From Paraburkholderia youngii (GTDB lineage Bacteria > Pseudomonadota > Gammaproteobacteria > Burkholderiales > Burkholderiaceae), in contig NZ_JAALDK010000003.1 of NCBI RefSeq assembly GCF_013366925.1, positions 434,001 to 498,000 of the forward strand: DNA of 64,000 nucleotides, given 5' to 3'. Shown here piece by piece: positions 17,479 to 26,824 of this stretch; the stretch's first letter is position 1; each line of letters starts with the position of its first letter. Below the pieces are notes generated by a model. That model saw only the letters and a list, made by a program, of their open reading frames with translations, was not told the origin of the DNA and did not search any database. Made by a program: the position numbers and the translations under genes.

Positions 17479-17822
17479 GTTGATGCCCACACGCTTACGA
17501 CAACCTCACAGGGATAGAGAAAAATGCATGGCTCCCTGATGACGCAGACAGCGAACACCTCATGCTGATTGAGACCTTCATCTGTTTTGTCTCTGCCCAA
17601 GAGCATGAAAGCCACGACCGTTCCGCAGGCGAGGCGAAACGGTTCGAGCGCTTGACGAACTCGGGGTATCCGTCCTTTTCGTGCTTGTATGGCGGTTTCT
17701 CCACAGAGCCTTTATTTATATGGCTGCCGTCGGCTCTGGCTCTTGTCAGGAGGTCCCAACAGTATCTGCGATAGCATATCTGCGCACGATTACGGATCGC
17801 GCGCCGTAGTCGGGAGGCGCAG
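17479..17822. other. no recognisable gene
   Basis: Only short overlapping frames are present, none with an identifiable domain. It joins the end of the glycosyltransferase gene to a Tn3 transposase stub. Confidence 0.4.
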
Positions 17823-17967
17823 ATGCCAGATCTTGGAGTTTGCTATGTGGGACAAGATCGCTTGCCCGCCCGACTGTCGGAATTCGACGTGGAGCGCTAC
17901 TTCGCGTTGACTGACAGCGACGTTGCCGCGGTCAAAGAGCGTTTTCGGCGCGGTCAACGTGCCGGCG
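17823..17967 (+). pseudogene. N-terminal stub of a Tn3-family TnpA
   Basis: The frame from the ATG encodes MPDLGVCYVGQDRLPARLSE, then FDVERYFALTDSDVAAVKERFRR, the conserved N-terminal DNA-binding domain of Tn3 transposases (family pattern LSxFDxxxFFxLTxxD). It is cut at the terminal repeat of IS6 copy B. No other part of a Tn3 transposon is seen on the far side, so flanking DNA has been lost. Confidence 0.8.
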
Positions 17968-18799
17968 GGCGTTGTCACGTTAAGGTATATGAGACGCAAG
18001 AGCGCACAGGAGGTAGACTTGCTCAGAAATTGGGCGGATCTTGGGTGAGCCCAGTGAAGCGATGCCACCCGGCAAAGCGTGCGGCGAGCTGTTTGCGATA
18101 GAGTGGGGCACGCAGTAAATGTCGCTTGAGCGCGAAGTGCTGGCGAATCGGTCCGAAGCTCGATAAGAATGCTTGTGTGCGACCAGGATCGCGGAAACCA
18201 CGCATCCGGCGTTCGCGCTCACGCGTAGGCTGATGGCTGTTTTCGGCACGGTTGTTTACCCGGGCACTGGCTTTGACGAAGACGTGTTTGATGTTTGCCA
18301 GTTCGGGAATTTCGGCCTTCGCGGCCGGATAGCTGCGCAATTGATCGGTGACAATCCTTCGTGGCGCGTCGGCACAGGCGGCCAGCACGCGGTTGAAGAA
18401 GCGCTTTGCTGCGGCCTTGTCGCGATGTTTCTGCAGCAGGATGTCGAGTTCGGCGCCGTGCTGGTCGACTGCCCGCCAGAGCAGATAAGGCTCACCGCGC
18501 AACGTCACGAAGACTTCGTCAAGATGCCATGTGCGCCCAGGCTTGCGGCGAGCAGCTTTGACGCGATGTGCGAAGCCCGCGCCGAATTTGTCGCACCAGC
18601 GGCGGATCGTCTCGTAACTGACAACGACACCGCGCTCGAACAGCAGTTCTTAAATATCACGCAGGCTAAGTTGGAACCGGAAATACCACCGAACCGCGAG
18701 ACTAATGATTGCCGCCGGGAACCGGTGGCCATGATAAAGCGATTTTCTTTTCTTCATCGTGACATCTTACGTGACTACCTCGCCAAACGTGACAGTGCC
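17968..18799 (-). mobile_element. IS6-family element, copy B
   Basis: It has the same terminal repeats as copy A and is 832 bases long, with one extra A near the right end (CCAAACG versus CCAACG). A single internal difference was noticed (T at 18258 versus C at 5336), which is silent in the transposase. No target-site duplication is visible (TGCCGGCG left, GCAGGGTG right). Confidence 0.88.
18023..18757 (-). pseudogene. IS6-family DDE transposase with an internal stop (copy B)
   Basis: It is identical in protein sequence to copy A, including the ochre codon at 18650-18652 after SLRDI. The DDE domain frame is complete (IVTDQLRSYPAAKAEIP, NNRAENSHQPTRERERRMRG). Sharing the stop with copy A means one copy was made from the other after the mutation arose. 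This requires a functional IS6 transposase acting in trans, readthrough of the stop, or homologous recombination. Confidence 0.88.
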
Positions 18800-19369
18800 G
18801 CAGGGTGACAGGAGGGCAATCGGACGCACACCGAATGGCGAAACCGGACATGACATCTCCTCTGCAGGGGTGAATTATTGAATAGATTCGGCACACGAAC
18901 ACGTTGAGGCTTGACACGAAACACAGAGGCGCATGCCGCTGTAAACAATTAACATTCGGTTTGCTGCGTAGATTCTCGAATCCGATTCCATCGGAAGTAC
19001 TTCGACGGCAGCAGAATTCATCCCTACCGCCCTGCTCCAGCCAAACTACCGCTGAAGTATTTACATTTACTCCGGCCGGCGGCGTGACAACGCCAGCGCG
19101 ATTACTTTGACAAACCTGGACAAAGTGCCTGATCCTCCAGGGAAGATCCTTCCAACTAGTTTTCAGAGCGCTGATCTTTTGCCCCTTACCTAATCCCGAA
19201 AACCCACTGTGCGCACACAAGCAAGATCCAAGCTGCAGACTCTATGGATTGCGACCATCATGCCACCGATCGCCCATCAAATTGATATAAAATGTTTTTT
19301 TGATGTCCGCGTGATTCTCTAATACCGCCGATTTTTTGAGGTTTTGAACCGGACCGGATTTGGTGGGCT
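18800..19369. other. no recognisable gene
   Basis: Nothing convincing is seen on either strand. The segment runs between IS6 copy B and the next IS1111 element and includes an AT-rich patch near 19260-19340. Confidence 0.4.
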
Positions 19370-19457
19370 CTGATGTGATGGACGACTCCCGCTACCGAGC
19401 GAGGGGTTTATGCCAAAGTGGAAAAGTCGTGACGTCCACGGCAAAGGAGCGTTCATC

Positions 19458-20495
19458 ATGAATATAGCGACTGTTGGACTGGATCTGGCCAAGAGCGTGA
19501 TGCAGGTTCACGCAGTGAATTCGCAAGGCGAAATCGTTGTGCGCAAACAGCTCAGACGCGCGAATGTACTTCGGTATTTTGCTACGCTCGAACCGTGTGT
19601 AATCGGCATGGAAGCGTGCGCCTCGTCGCACTACCGGGGCCGTGAGCTCACCAAGCTCGGACACACCGTTCGACTGATCGCCCCGCAGTTCGTCCGGCCT
19701 TACGTAAAGAGCAACAAGACCGACGCGGCCGACGCCGAAGCAATCTGCGAGGCGATAACGCGACCGAACATGCGCTTTGTACCGCTCAAGACGCAGGCGC
19801 AACAGACAGTGCTGTCGCTGCATCGCGCACGCGCCGGCCGGGTCAAATCACGCATAGCACTTGCCAACCAAATCCGCGGGCTTCTTGGCGAATTCGGCAT
19901 CGTGCTGCCACAGGGTATCCAACTGCTTGGCCAACGGGCCATGGCCGCTCTTTCCACTCGTGACGATGGGCATTCTGAGCCGTTCCGGGCGTTAATCCAG
20001 ATGCTCGTCGAGCACTTGCGCGAACTTGGCAGCAAGGTGGCTGAGCTCGAAGGTCGTATCCGCGCGATCCGTCGCACGGATGCGCCCGGTCGGCTTCTCG
20101 AAACAATACCCGGGATCGGGCCACTTACCGCGTCGGCCCTTGCAGCCTCGATCGGCAACGCCGGATCTTTTCGCAGCGGCCGCGAACTTGCTGCATGGCT
20201 GGGTTTGGTGCCGCGTCAGCATTCTTCGGGCGGCACGCCGCGTCTGCTGGGCATCAGCAAGCGCGGCGATACGGCATTACGAACACTTCTGATTCACGGC
20301 GCCGGCGCGGTTATTCGTATGGCAGCGAGCAAACCCGAAATGGCCGATTCCTGGGTGTTGAAACTGTTTCGTCGCCGGCACAAAAATATCGCTGCTGGCG
20401 CTCGCGGCAAAGAATGCACGGCGTGGGCCATACTGATACGAAATCAGCCCTTTCAGGCGGACCATGTGCCTACGCGATCCAGCGTGACGGATTGA
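19458..20495 (+). CDS. IS1111-type DEDD transposase
   Basis: The 345-residue protein has GLDLAKSVMQVHAVN, GMEACASSHY and SNKTDAADAEAI of the DEDD domain, and IPGIGPLTASALAASIGN, VPRQHSSGG and ISKRGDTALRTLLIHGAGAV of the C-terminal domain. The ATG at 19458 begins at the family N-terminus and follows AAAGGAGCG. Near the end, NIAAGARGKECTAWAILI departs from the family consensus (VALANKxARTxWAxL) over about ten residues and then returns, which suggests two compensating indels in an otherwise intact gene. Confidence 0.92.
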   Translation: MNIATVGLDLAKSVMQVHAVNSQGEIVVRKQLRRANVLRYFATLEPCVIGMEACASSHYRGRELTKLGHTVRLIAPQFVRPYVKSNKTDAADAEAICEAITRPNMRFVPLKTQAQQTVLSLHRARAGRVKSRIALANQIRGLLGEFGIVLPQGIQLLGQRAMAALSTRDDGHSEPFRALIQMLVEHLRELGSKVAELEGRIRAIRRTDAPGRLLETIPGIGPLTASALAASIGNAGSFRSGRELAAWLGLVPRQHSSGGTPRLLGISKRGDTALRTLLIHGAGAVIRMAASKPEMADSWVLKLFRRRHKNIAAGARGKECTAWAILIRNQPFQADHVPTRSSVTD

Positions 20496-20748
20496 CAGGT
20501 CCCGCCATTAGCAGTGAAACAGCGTTCACTTCCAGAGGTTGCTTGAGCAGACTTCAATTCGATGGCAGAACGGTCGGGCCGTGGTGGGCCAAACCCGCTT
20601 TGCACCAAGGGCAACCGAGCCCGAGGCTCTGATGGGGTACCCATTCGCGGATATTCATCGTGGGCCCGCAGCGAGTGCTGCCAACTGAGCCCGGATACAT
20701 GGCTGCAACCTCGACCTGATGCCAGAAAACCAAGACTGCTTGACAACA
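20496..20748 (+). ncRNA. candidate bridge/seek RNA region of the 19.4-kb IS1111 element
   Basis: The non-coding 3' end keeps the same order of elements as four other IS1111 copies in this window. A GGTCGGGCCG...GGGCCAAACC hairpin-like block comes first, then a CGAGCCCGAGGCTC stem, then TGGGCCCGCAGCGAG...TGCC...GCCCGGATACA before the right repeat. In the IS1111 subgroup the guide RNA is encoded downstream of the transposase. The RNA boundaries are not determined. Confidence 0.5.
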
Positions 20749-20841
20749 GGGAGTCGTCCATACATGGTGCAAATAGCGCGGGGGTGATCTGATCGACATG
20801 ATGACGGGACGGGGTCTCGGCCATATGAACGGAATCGCGAT

Positions 20842-23074
20842 ATGGATCGAACCAGAACAAACAGTTTTACCTTGGCAGTGTCGCGCCGCACCTTTTTGCA
20901 CAGCCTCGGCGCGTTGCCGCTGAGCGCATGCGGCGGGGGGCGGCAGCGTCGGCGAAGCGGCCGTGAGCCGCTCGGCCGTTGCGAGGGCGGCGAGCATCAA
21001 CGCGGCGAGCCTGGTGTTCGCACGAGCGGCAACCGGCGAGGCCGCCGTTGCGACGAGCGGCGCGTTCGTGCATCCGGGGCTCCTGCACACGCAGACCGAC
21101 TTCGACCGCATGGCGCAGAAGGTCACCGCGCAGGCGCAGCCCTGGTACGCCGGCTTTCAGATGCTGACCGCCAACGGCCACACGCGGCTGTCCTGGTCGC
21201 CGCGGCCGGCCGCGGTGGTCAATCGCGGGGGCACCGGGCCGCAGAACTATCCGCAGCTCTATGGCGACGTTGCCGCCGCCTACGCTTGCGCGCTGTACTG
21301 GAAGGTCACCGGCGACACGGCATACGCCGACAAGGCGGTGCAGATCATGAACGCGTGGTCCTCGACGCTGCAAAGTCTCGCCGGCGACACCAACGTCGAC
21401 CTGGCCGCGGGCATCTATGGCTACGAGTTCGCGATCGTCGGCGAGATCATGCGCGGCTACTCAGGCCTGACCTCCGCCAATCTCGCGGCGTTCCAGTCGA
21501 TGATGGCCAACATCTTCTACCCCATCAACATCGACTTCCTGAACCGCCACAACAACACCGACTACACGCATTACTGGGCCAACTGGGACCTGTGCAGCAT
21601 GGCGTCGATCATGGCGATCGGCGTGCTTTGTGACGACCACGCGATGTTCGACGAAGCGGTCAACTACTACCTGAGCGGGCTCGGCAACGGTGCGATCGCG
21701 CAGGCGGTCTACTACCTGCACCCGGGCTACCTCGGGCAGTGGCAGGAGAGCGGGCGCGACCAGGGGCATAACAACCTCGGCATCGGGCTCTGCGGCGCCA
21801 TCTGCGAGATGGCCTGGAACCAGGGCATCGATCTCTACGGCTACGACAACAACCGCTTCCTCGCCGGCGCGGAGTACGTGGCGAAGGCCAACCTCGTGCA
21901 ATCCAACGGGACTTACCTCACGGTGCCGTACGAGAGCTACGCGAATGTCGACGTGGTGCAGCCCGGGTTTTCGACTGCCTCGCGAGGCGATATCCGTCCG
22001 ATCTGGGCGCTCGTCTACAACCACTATGTCAATCGCAAGGGGCTGGCCGCGCCGTGGTCCGAGAAGTTCGCGCTCGCGATCCAGCCGGAAGGCGGCGGCA
22101 ACTACGGGACGACGAGCGGCGGCTACGACCAGCTCGGCTACGGCACGCTCGCCTACACGCGCGATCCGGTGACGCCGGCCGCCGCGCCGAGCGGCGTGAC
22201 CGCCTGGCCGGCGGCGGGACAGGTGGTGCTGTCGTGGTGGGGCGTTGTGAACGGCACGAGCTACAACGTCAAGCGAGCCGCGACATCGGGCGGCCCGTAC
22301 ACGACCGTCGCGAGCGGCATCACCGACGTGCTGACCTATACCGACAGCGCGCAGGCCGGCGTGTGGTACTACGTCGTCAGCGCGACGACGGCATCGGGCG
22401 AGAGCGCGAACTCGAACGAGGCCGTCGCGGTGACGGCCGTGCAGTTGCACACCTGGCTGAGCTTCGACGAGTCGAGCGGCACGACTGCGGCCGACGCGAC
22501 CGGCAACGGTCATGCGGGCACGCTCGTCGGCGGCGCGTCGCGCACCGCGGGCAAATCCGGCAACGCGGTGCTGCTCGACGGCTCGAGCGGCTACGTCAGC
22601 CTGCCCAGCGACATCGTCGAAGACGTCTCGGACTTCACGATCGCGGCGTGGGTGTTCCGCAATTCAAGCAGCACGAAGCAATGGGAGCGCGTGTTCGATT
22701 TCGGCACGGGCACCGGCCGTTACATGATGCTCACCCCCGACAGCAGTGGTGGCACGGTGCGCTTTTCGATCACGCTCAACGGGTCTCACAACGAGCGTCA
22801 GGTCAATGGCAACGCGCCGCTGCCGAGCGGCCAATGGACACATGTGGCCGTGACGCTCTCGGGCACGACGCTCACGCTGTACGTCAACGGCAGCCAGACC
22901 GGCCAGACGACGGGCGTGGCGTTCGCGCCGTGGCGTCTCGGCCCGAGCGCGCAGAACTGGATCGGACGTTCGCAGTTCGCTGCGGACCCGTACTTCAACG
23001 GAGCGATCGACGAGTTCCGCATCTATCGCGGCGCGTTACCGCCGGATCAGATCGCGACGCTCGCGCGGGGTTGA
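20842..23074 (+). CDS. alginate-lyase-family protein with FnIII and LamG domains; Tat lipoprotein, frameshifted leader
   Basis: The leader MDRTRTNSFTLAVSRRTFLH has a twin-arginine motif (SRRTFL) and then LSACGGG, a lipobox cysteine, so the mature protein should be a membrane-anchored lipoprotein. An extra G in the G6 run at 20935-20940 moves the frame by one. The body continues from about 20942 as GSVGEAAVSRSAVARAASIN. The alginate_lyase superfamily domain (HPGLLHTQTDFDRMA, then NNTDYTHYWANWDL and ESGRDQGHNNLGIGL) covers roughly 360 residues. It is followed by a fibronectin type III domain (PSGVTAWPAAGQVVLSW) and a LamG/concanavalin-like domain (GNAVLLDGSSGYVSLPSDIV, WTHVAVTLSGTTLTLYVNG). The likely role is cleavage or binding of uronic-acid polysaccharide. 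Confidence 0.85.
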
Positions 23075-23115
23075 TCGTCAGCGTGAACTTTTTCGTTAAA
23101 AGGATGACCGTTTCA

Positions 23116-24356
23116 ATGAAAATAAAACACAAAGCCAGCCTATTCATCGCCGCTATCTTCCTGAGCGCGGGTTCCGCCGGCGCGCAATCGCTGGCGACCG
23201 GCGATAGCCGGTCGGTCGGCGAACCGACCTATCCTGGCGTCTGCCAGACGCTGTATGCGAATTTCTCCAGCTCGCAACGCTCGTCGCCTCCGACTACCGA
23301 CGACACGAGCCGCCTTCAGGATGCACTGAATCAGTGTGCGGGAACCGGCCAAAGCGTGGTGCTTGCGCCATCGGGTTCCAATGATGCGTTCTACACGGGC
23401 AGCCTGACGATCAATGGAGCGGGCCTCGCGATCAGCGCGGGCGCGACGCTGCTCGGCAACAACTACGCGAGCAATGCCAACTTGCTGCAATTCTCGGGCG
23501 CCAATGCGTCGCTGATGGGACCGGGAACCGTCGACGGGCGCGGCGACATCATCTCCGGGACGCCGAGGCTGGTGCAGGCCAGCAAGATTTCGAACTTCAT
23601 CGTCTACAACGTCACGCTGGCGCAGGCCGCGCATCCGAATCTGTACGTGGAAGGCGGCAACGGTTTCACCGCTTGGGGCGTGTCCATCCGTACGCCCGCG
23701 ACGCGCAAGAACGCCGACGGCATCGATATCGATAGCCTCACCAACGCATCGGTGATCAACTCCGACATCGAGGCCGGCGACGACGGCATCGCGATCAAGA
23801 CCAACTCCGGCAACATCTCGAACGTCACTGTTGCCAATACCCGGCTGCATGGCACGCACGGACTTTCGGTGGGCGGTATCGACAAGAACACCGTGTCGAA
23901 CATCCTGTTCCAGAACAACTACGTGTACGGGAACGATCTGAACGGCACGCCGTCGACCGACGCCAACGGCATCAACGTGAAGACCGGCCCGTGCGCGCTG
24001 ACGGTGAGCCAGGTGAGCTACGTCAATACCTGCATGATCGACGTGAAGCACCTGATCGTCATGGACACCAACTACAACACCTGCACGGCAGGCGGCAGCC
24101 CGTCGCTGTCGAACATCGTCGTGAACGGCGCGTATGCGACCCAATCGCTGTCGGGCGCCTACACGAAGATCGACGGGCGCAATTCGAGCTACCCGGTCAA
24201 CGCCTGGCTGGCCAACGTCAGCCTGGATGCGACCGCGCAAGCGGCGACCAGTATGCGAATGTCGGCTTGTATAACTCGAACGTCACGCCGTCCGGAACCG
24301 GCGTGACCACATCGAGCTTCACGGCGACGGGAAGCGTGCCGAACTGCGCTTTCTGA
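23116..24356 (+). pseudogene. GH28 polygalacturonase, C-terminus frameshifted
   Basis: This is an exported pectinase. A Sec signal peptide (HKASLFIAAIFLSAGSAGA) precedes a right-handed beta-helix with the GH28 catalytic aspartates: NADGIDID in place of the usual NTDGID, the double aspartate in IEAGDDGIAIK, GTHGLSVGG for the histidine motif, and INVKTG for RIK. A one-base loss near 24243 (GCGGCGACC) takes the frame to an early TGA at 24304-24306. The original tail reads DQYANVGLYNSNVTPSGTG, ending NCAF at 24356. All catalytic residues precede the shift, so a product with a changed tail might still work. Pectin breakdown fits a plant-associated lifestyle. Confidence 0.85.
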
Positions 24357-24431
24357 AACCGCCAATCCGCTGCGCGCCCCATGCGACGGAACCCGTGAGC
24401 GGTCCGTGCAAATGGGGGAAACGGGATATCC

Positions 24432-25223
24432 ATGCAGATTGATAGCCACATCGAACAACGCCGTTACATGCGGCACCTGTGCATCATTGCGGTCGCGGTG
24501 GTCTGCATGAGGGTGGGCGTGCTGCGGATTCTGCAGGCCGATCCGGAGCCTGCTGTCGTGAGTCCGGCGAGCGAGGCGCGCCCGGCTGCCGCCGCATTTG
24601 GGCCGGCCGGCTCGCCCGGCTCCTCACCGAGCGTCGGGCATGACGATGCGGGGCTCGCGGTCGCGGAAAACCACGAGCTGATCGTGAATGCCGCGCTGCT
24701 CGACCTGATCAATTCCTTCCTGCTGCGGAAGACGGACGACGATCGGGCCGATCAGTTGCGGACCTATCTGAAAAGCGAACTGCCGTCGCCGGCGTACGGC
24801 GAAGCGGAGCGGATCGTCGAACGTTACCAGGCGTACATGAGAGCGCACGACGAGTTGCTCGCCGCTCAACATCTCGCCGGCGCGACGGATGCATCGGCGC
24901 TCGACATAGAACTCGTTGCGGTCTGGTGTCAGCAGCGCGACCGCTTGCGGCGAAGCATACTGGGCGATACCGTCGTGCAGGCGTGGTACCAGAACGATGA
25001 CGCGCAACTCGATCAGGTACTTCAGGAGTGGAGGCAGCGCGTCGAGGATGATCAGGCGCCGGAATTGTCCGCACAGCAGCCGCGATATCCGGTTCCTCAC
25101 TGGCCCAACAAGAGCGACGAAGAGCGCCATCGCCAGTACATGCTGCGTGTACTTGATCACGCAATGACGAGCTTCGAGAGTTGCAACTCGAGGCTTCGAC
25201 GCTTGGCACTGGTATGCGAGTGA
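24432..25223 (+). CDS. lipase-foldase (LifO/Lif)-like protein
   Basis: The 263-residue product has an N-terminal membrane anchor (RHLCIIAVAVVCMRVGVL), then an Ala/Pro-rich linker. Helical repeats follow that are typical of steric lipase chaperones: LIVNAALLDLINSFLLRKTD, LRTYLKSELPSPAYGEAERI and RRSILGDTVVQAWYQNDDAQ, resembling the family's RxxxxGxxxAxAFFGxEE. Family members fold a secreted lipase in the periplasm and are normally encoded next to it, but no lipase gene lies nearby. It is about 80-90 residues shorter than the Burkholderia proteins. I rate the family call moderate. Confidence 0.55.
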   Translation: MQIDSHIEQRRYMRHLCIIAVAVVCMRVGVLRILQADPEPAVVSPASEARPAAAAFGPAGSPGSSPSVGHDDAGLAVAENHELIVNAALLDLINSFLLRKTDDDRADQLRTYLKSELPSPAYGEAERIVERYQAYMRAHDELLAAQHLAGATDASALDIELVAVWCQQRDRLRRSILGDTVVQAWYQNDDAQLDQVLQEWRQRVEDDQAPELSAQQPRYPVPHWPNKSDEERHRQYMLRVLDHAMTSFESCNSRLRRLALVCE

Positions 25224-25499
25224 TGCTTCCCGGGCGCGTCATTCGATGGTCGATCCGCGCGTCGTTACTCCGCGTGAGCGTGCCTGCTTCCTCGCCCCGT
25301 TTGCGATCGTATGCATGAATCGCGCCGTCGCCGAAGGTGCCGATCGCAGCTCGTTGCTGGGGTAAGCGTGTACTTTTCCGCGGGAAAAATGGTGATAAGT
25401 TCCGAAGCGATCACAAATATCAATAACTCGCCATCAGGCGGGTCGCGAGAAATCTGATGCTTATACCGCACCGTCTGGTAGGTCGGGACGCAGTTCGGC

Positions 25500-25790
25500 C
25501 TAAATCTGGTCGAAGCTCCGCAGGCCAGTCTCTAGCGACTCCGGCACCTCGCGCATGAACTTGTACTCGGCCACGCCCATCGGTTTGGCGATGCCGCGAA
25601 CCGAGTATTCCGCCACAAGCCGGTTTTTCTCCTTGCACAACAGCAGGCCAATGGTCGGCTGATCTTCCGCCACCTTGGCCTGTGCGTCGACCGCAGACAG
25701 TAGAAGTTCAGCTGGCCTGCATACGCAGGCTTGAATGATGTCGTTTTCAATTCGACGACGCTCAGCTAGGCATCACCGGCGATGCATCGG
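25500..25790 (-). pseudogene. remnant of a YhcG/DUF1016-type PDDEXK nuclease
   Basis: Read across frames, the minus strand gives LSVVELKTTSFKPAYAGQLN, then FYLSAVDAQAKVAEDQPTIG, LLLCKEKNRLVAEYSVRGIA and KPMGVAEYKFM. This matches the nuclease end of YhcG-family proteins (the FELKxxxFKPEYAGKLNFY core holds catalytic residues). A base loss after NFY and a stop before LSVVE break it. It is another trace of defence-type genes in the region. Confidence 0.7.
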
Positions 25791-25869
25791 ATATCGCCAG
25801 CGCTGCGTTTTCCTCGTCAGCGACGAATCCACGTTCCGTCACTCGTGCCCCTCTCAGTGGATGGCGGGG

Positions 25870-26824
25870 TAACAAAGATCATGCAGCTTACAGTGCATAC
25901 CTTGGTCGTTTCGGCAGATGATTAAATGATTGTCCGTCAAGTGCAATTGGCGAAACCAGTGTTATCTTGATAGCAATGGCAAGTGGCGCATGTTTACGAA
26001 AAATTGGAGCTTCTTCGACGTCCCGTCAGCCGGCGCGCGTTCAAGGCGGCATGGCGGACGGGTGACGAGATATCTAGCCGCCCGTCGTTAGCAAATTTCG
26101 CGTTTTTTGCGGGAAGAACAGCCGGCACGAAAAAACAGGCTTTCGGATGCTGATTTGATTATTTCGTAATCGCGCTGAGACGTGTCACGAACCCGTCTGG
26201 GGGTCCAATTCCAGTCTCGGATAGGTTCCCTCAACAAACGATCTGGTCGTGCGCGACCTTTGCCAGTTCCGCAGCAATGGCCGCGTGCGTGTTTAGGGAT
26301 GTCCTCAATAAACGGCTTTTACGTACGCTAAGCTAGGTAAGTCGCTTCTTTCGTCGGATGGGAGAAACCCGATGCACGACGGACCATGAACTACCCCTTT
26401 GATACATCTCTGATGCAAATGTTGTCCGCATTCTCGTTCATCGGTATCGACTCTTGATATTTGCGCTGCCCTTTCTCGGTCCGATGTCGATAAGCTCGAT
26501 ACCGTGTTTATGTGAGCTCCACTATTGAAGGTCAAGATTTTCCTGCTATAACACTTCCAAGAATCGCAGGATATTCTTTTCGCTGATCGCATAAACCCGT
26601 ATGCATTTTGAATTCTCTCGATGCTGTCCATGTTTTTTTGAAAATTTGAATCTTAATGAATTGGAAGGCAGATTGTTTTTTGAATTTGCCCTGATGAAGT
26701 GCAGTTGGTTAAGAAATCGAAATGCTTGGCTGAAGTATTTTGCTGGAGCGGCAGCGCTTTAGCGATTCGAGTGAGAGCCAGCCAACATTGGTATCCGTTC
26801 TGCCGATGCAAATTCGATCTGGAG
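25870..26824. other. long non-coding stretch before the autotransporter gene
   Basis: No gene is recognisable. The segment is AT-richer than its surroundings from about 26090 to 26700 and probably contains the promoter region of the autotransporter gene. Confidence 0.4.

Larger units (their letters stand above)
5046..18799. mobile_element. candidate IS6-flanked compound transposon carrying the P47 genes
   Basis: Two nearly identical IS6-family copies in the same orientation bound a 13.75-kb segment. IS6-family elements move DNA by replicative cointegration and by recombination between directly repeated copies, which generates such translocatable units. The segment holds a small secreted-protein gene, five P47-like genes, an IS3 remnant, the aminotransferase/HAD/glycosyltransferase remnant and a Tn3 stub. 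No target-site duplication is visible at the outer ends, so a single transposition event is not proven. The unit is inferred from architecture. Confidence 0.5.
19370..20770 (+). mobile_element. IS1111-type insertion sequence, apparently complete
   Basis: Subterminal inverted repeats ATGGACGACTCCC (19378-19390) and GGGAGTCGTCCAT (20749-20761) bracket a transposase gene and about 250 bases of 3' non-coding DNA. Subterminal repeats are the mark of the IS1111 subgroup of IS110. The exact ends lie a few bases outside and cannot be fixed by eye. Confidence 0.8.

Noticed and set aside
21461..22513. 350-codon minus-strand frame within the alginate-lyase-like gene
   Set aside because: Arg/Val/Ala-rich antisense shadow typical of GC-rich coding DNA; the plus strand encodes recognisable domains.
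22054..23100. upstream extension of the polygalacturonase frame
   Set aside because: It overlaps the LamG domain coding region in another frame and is Arg-rich; the signal peptide at 23116 marks the true start.
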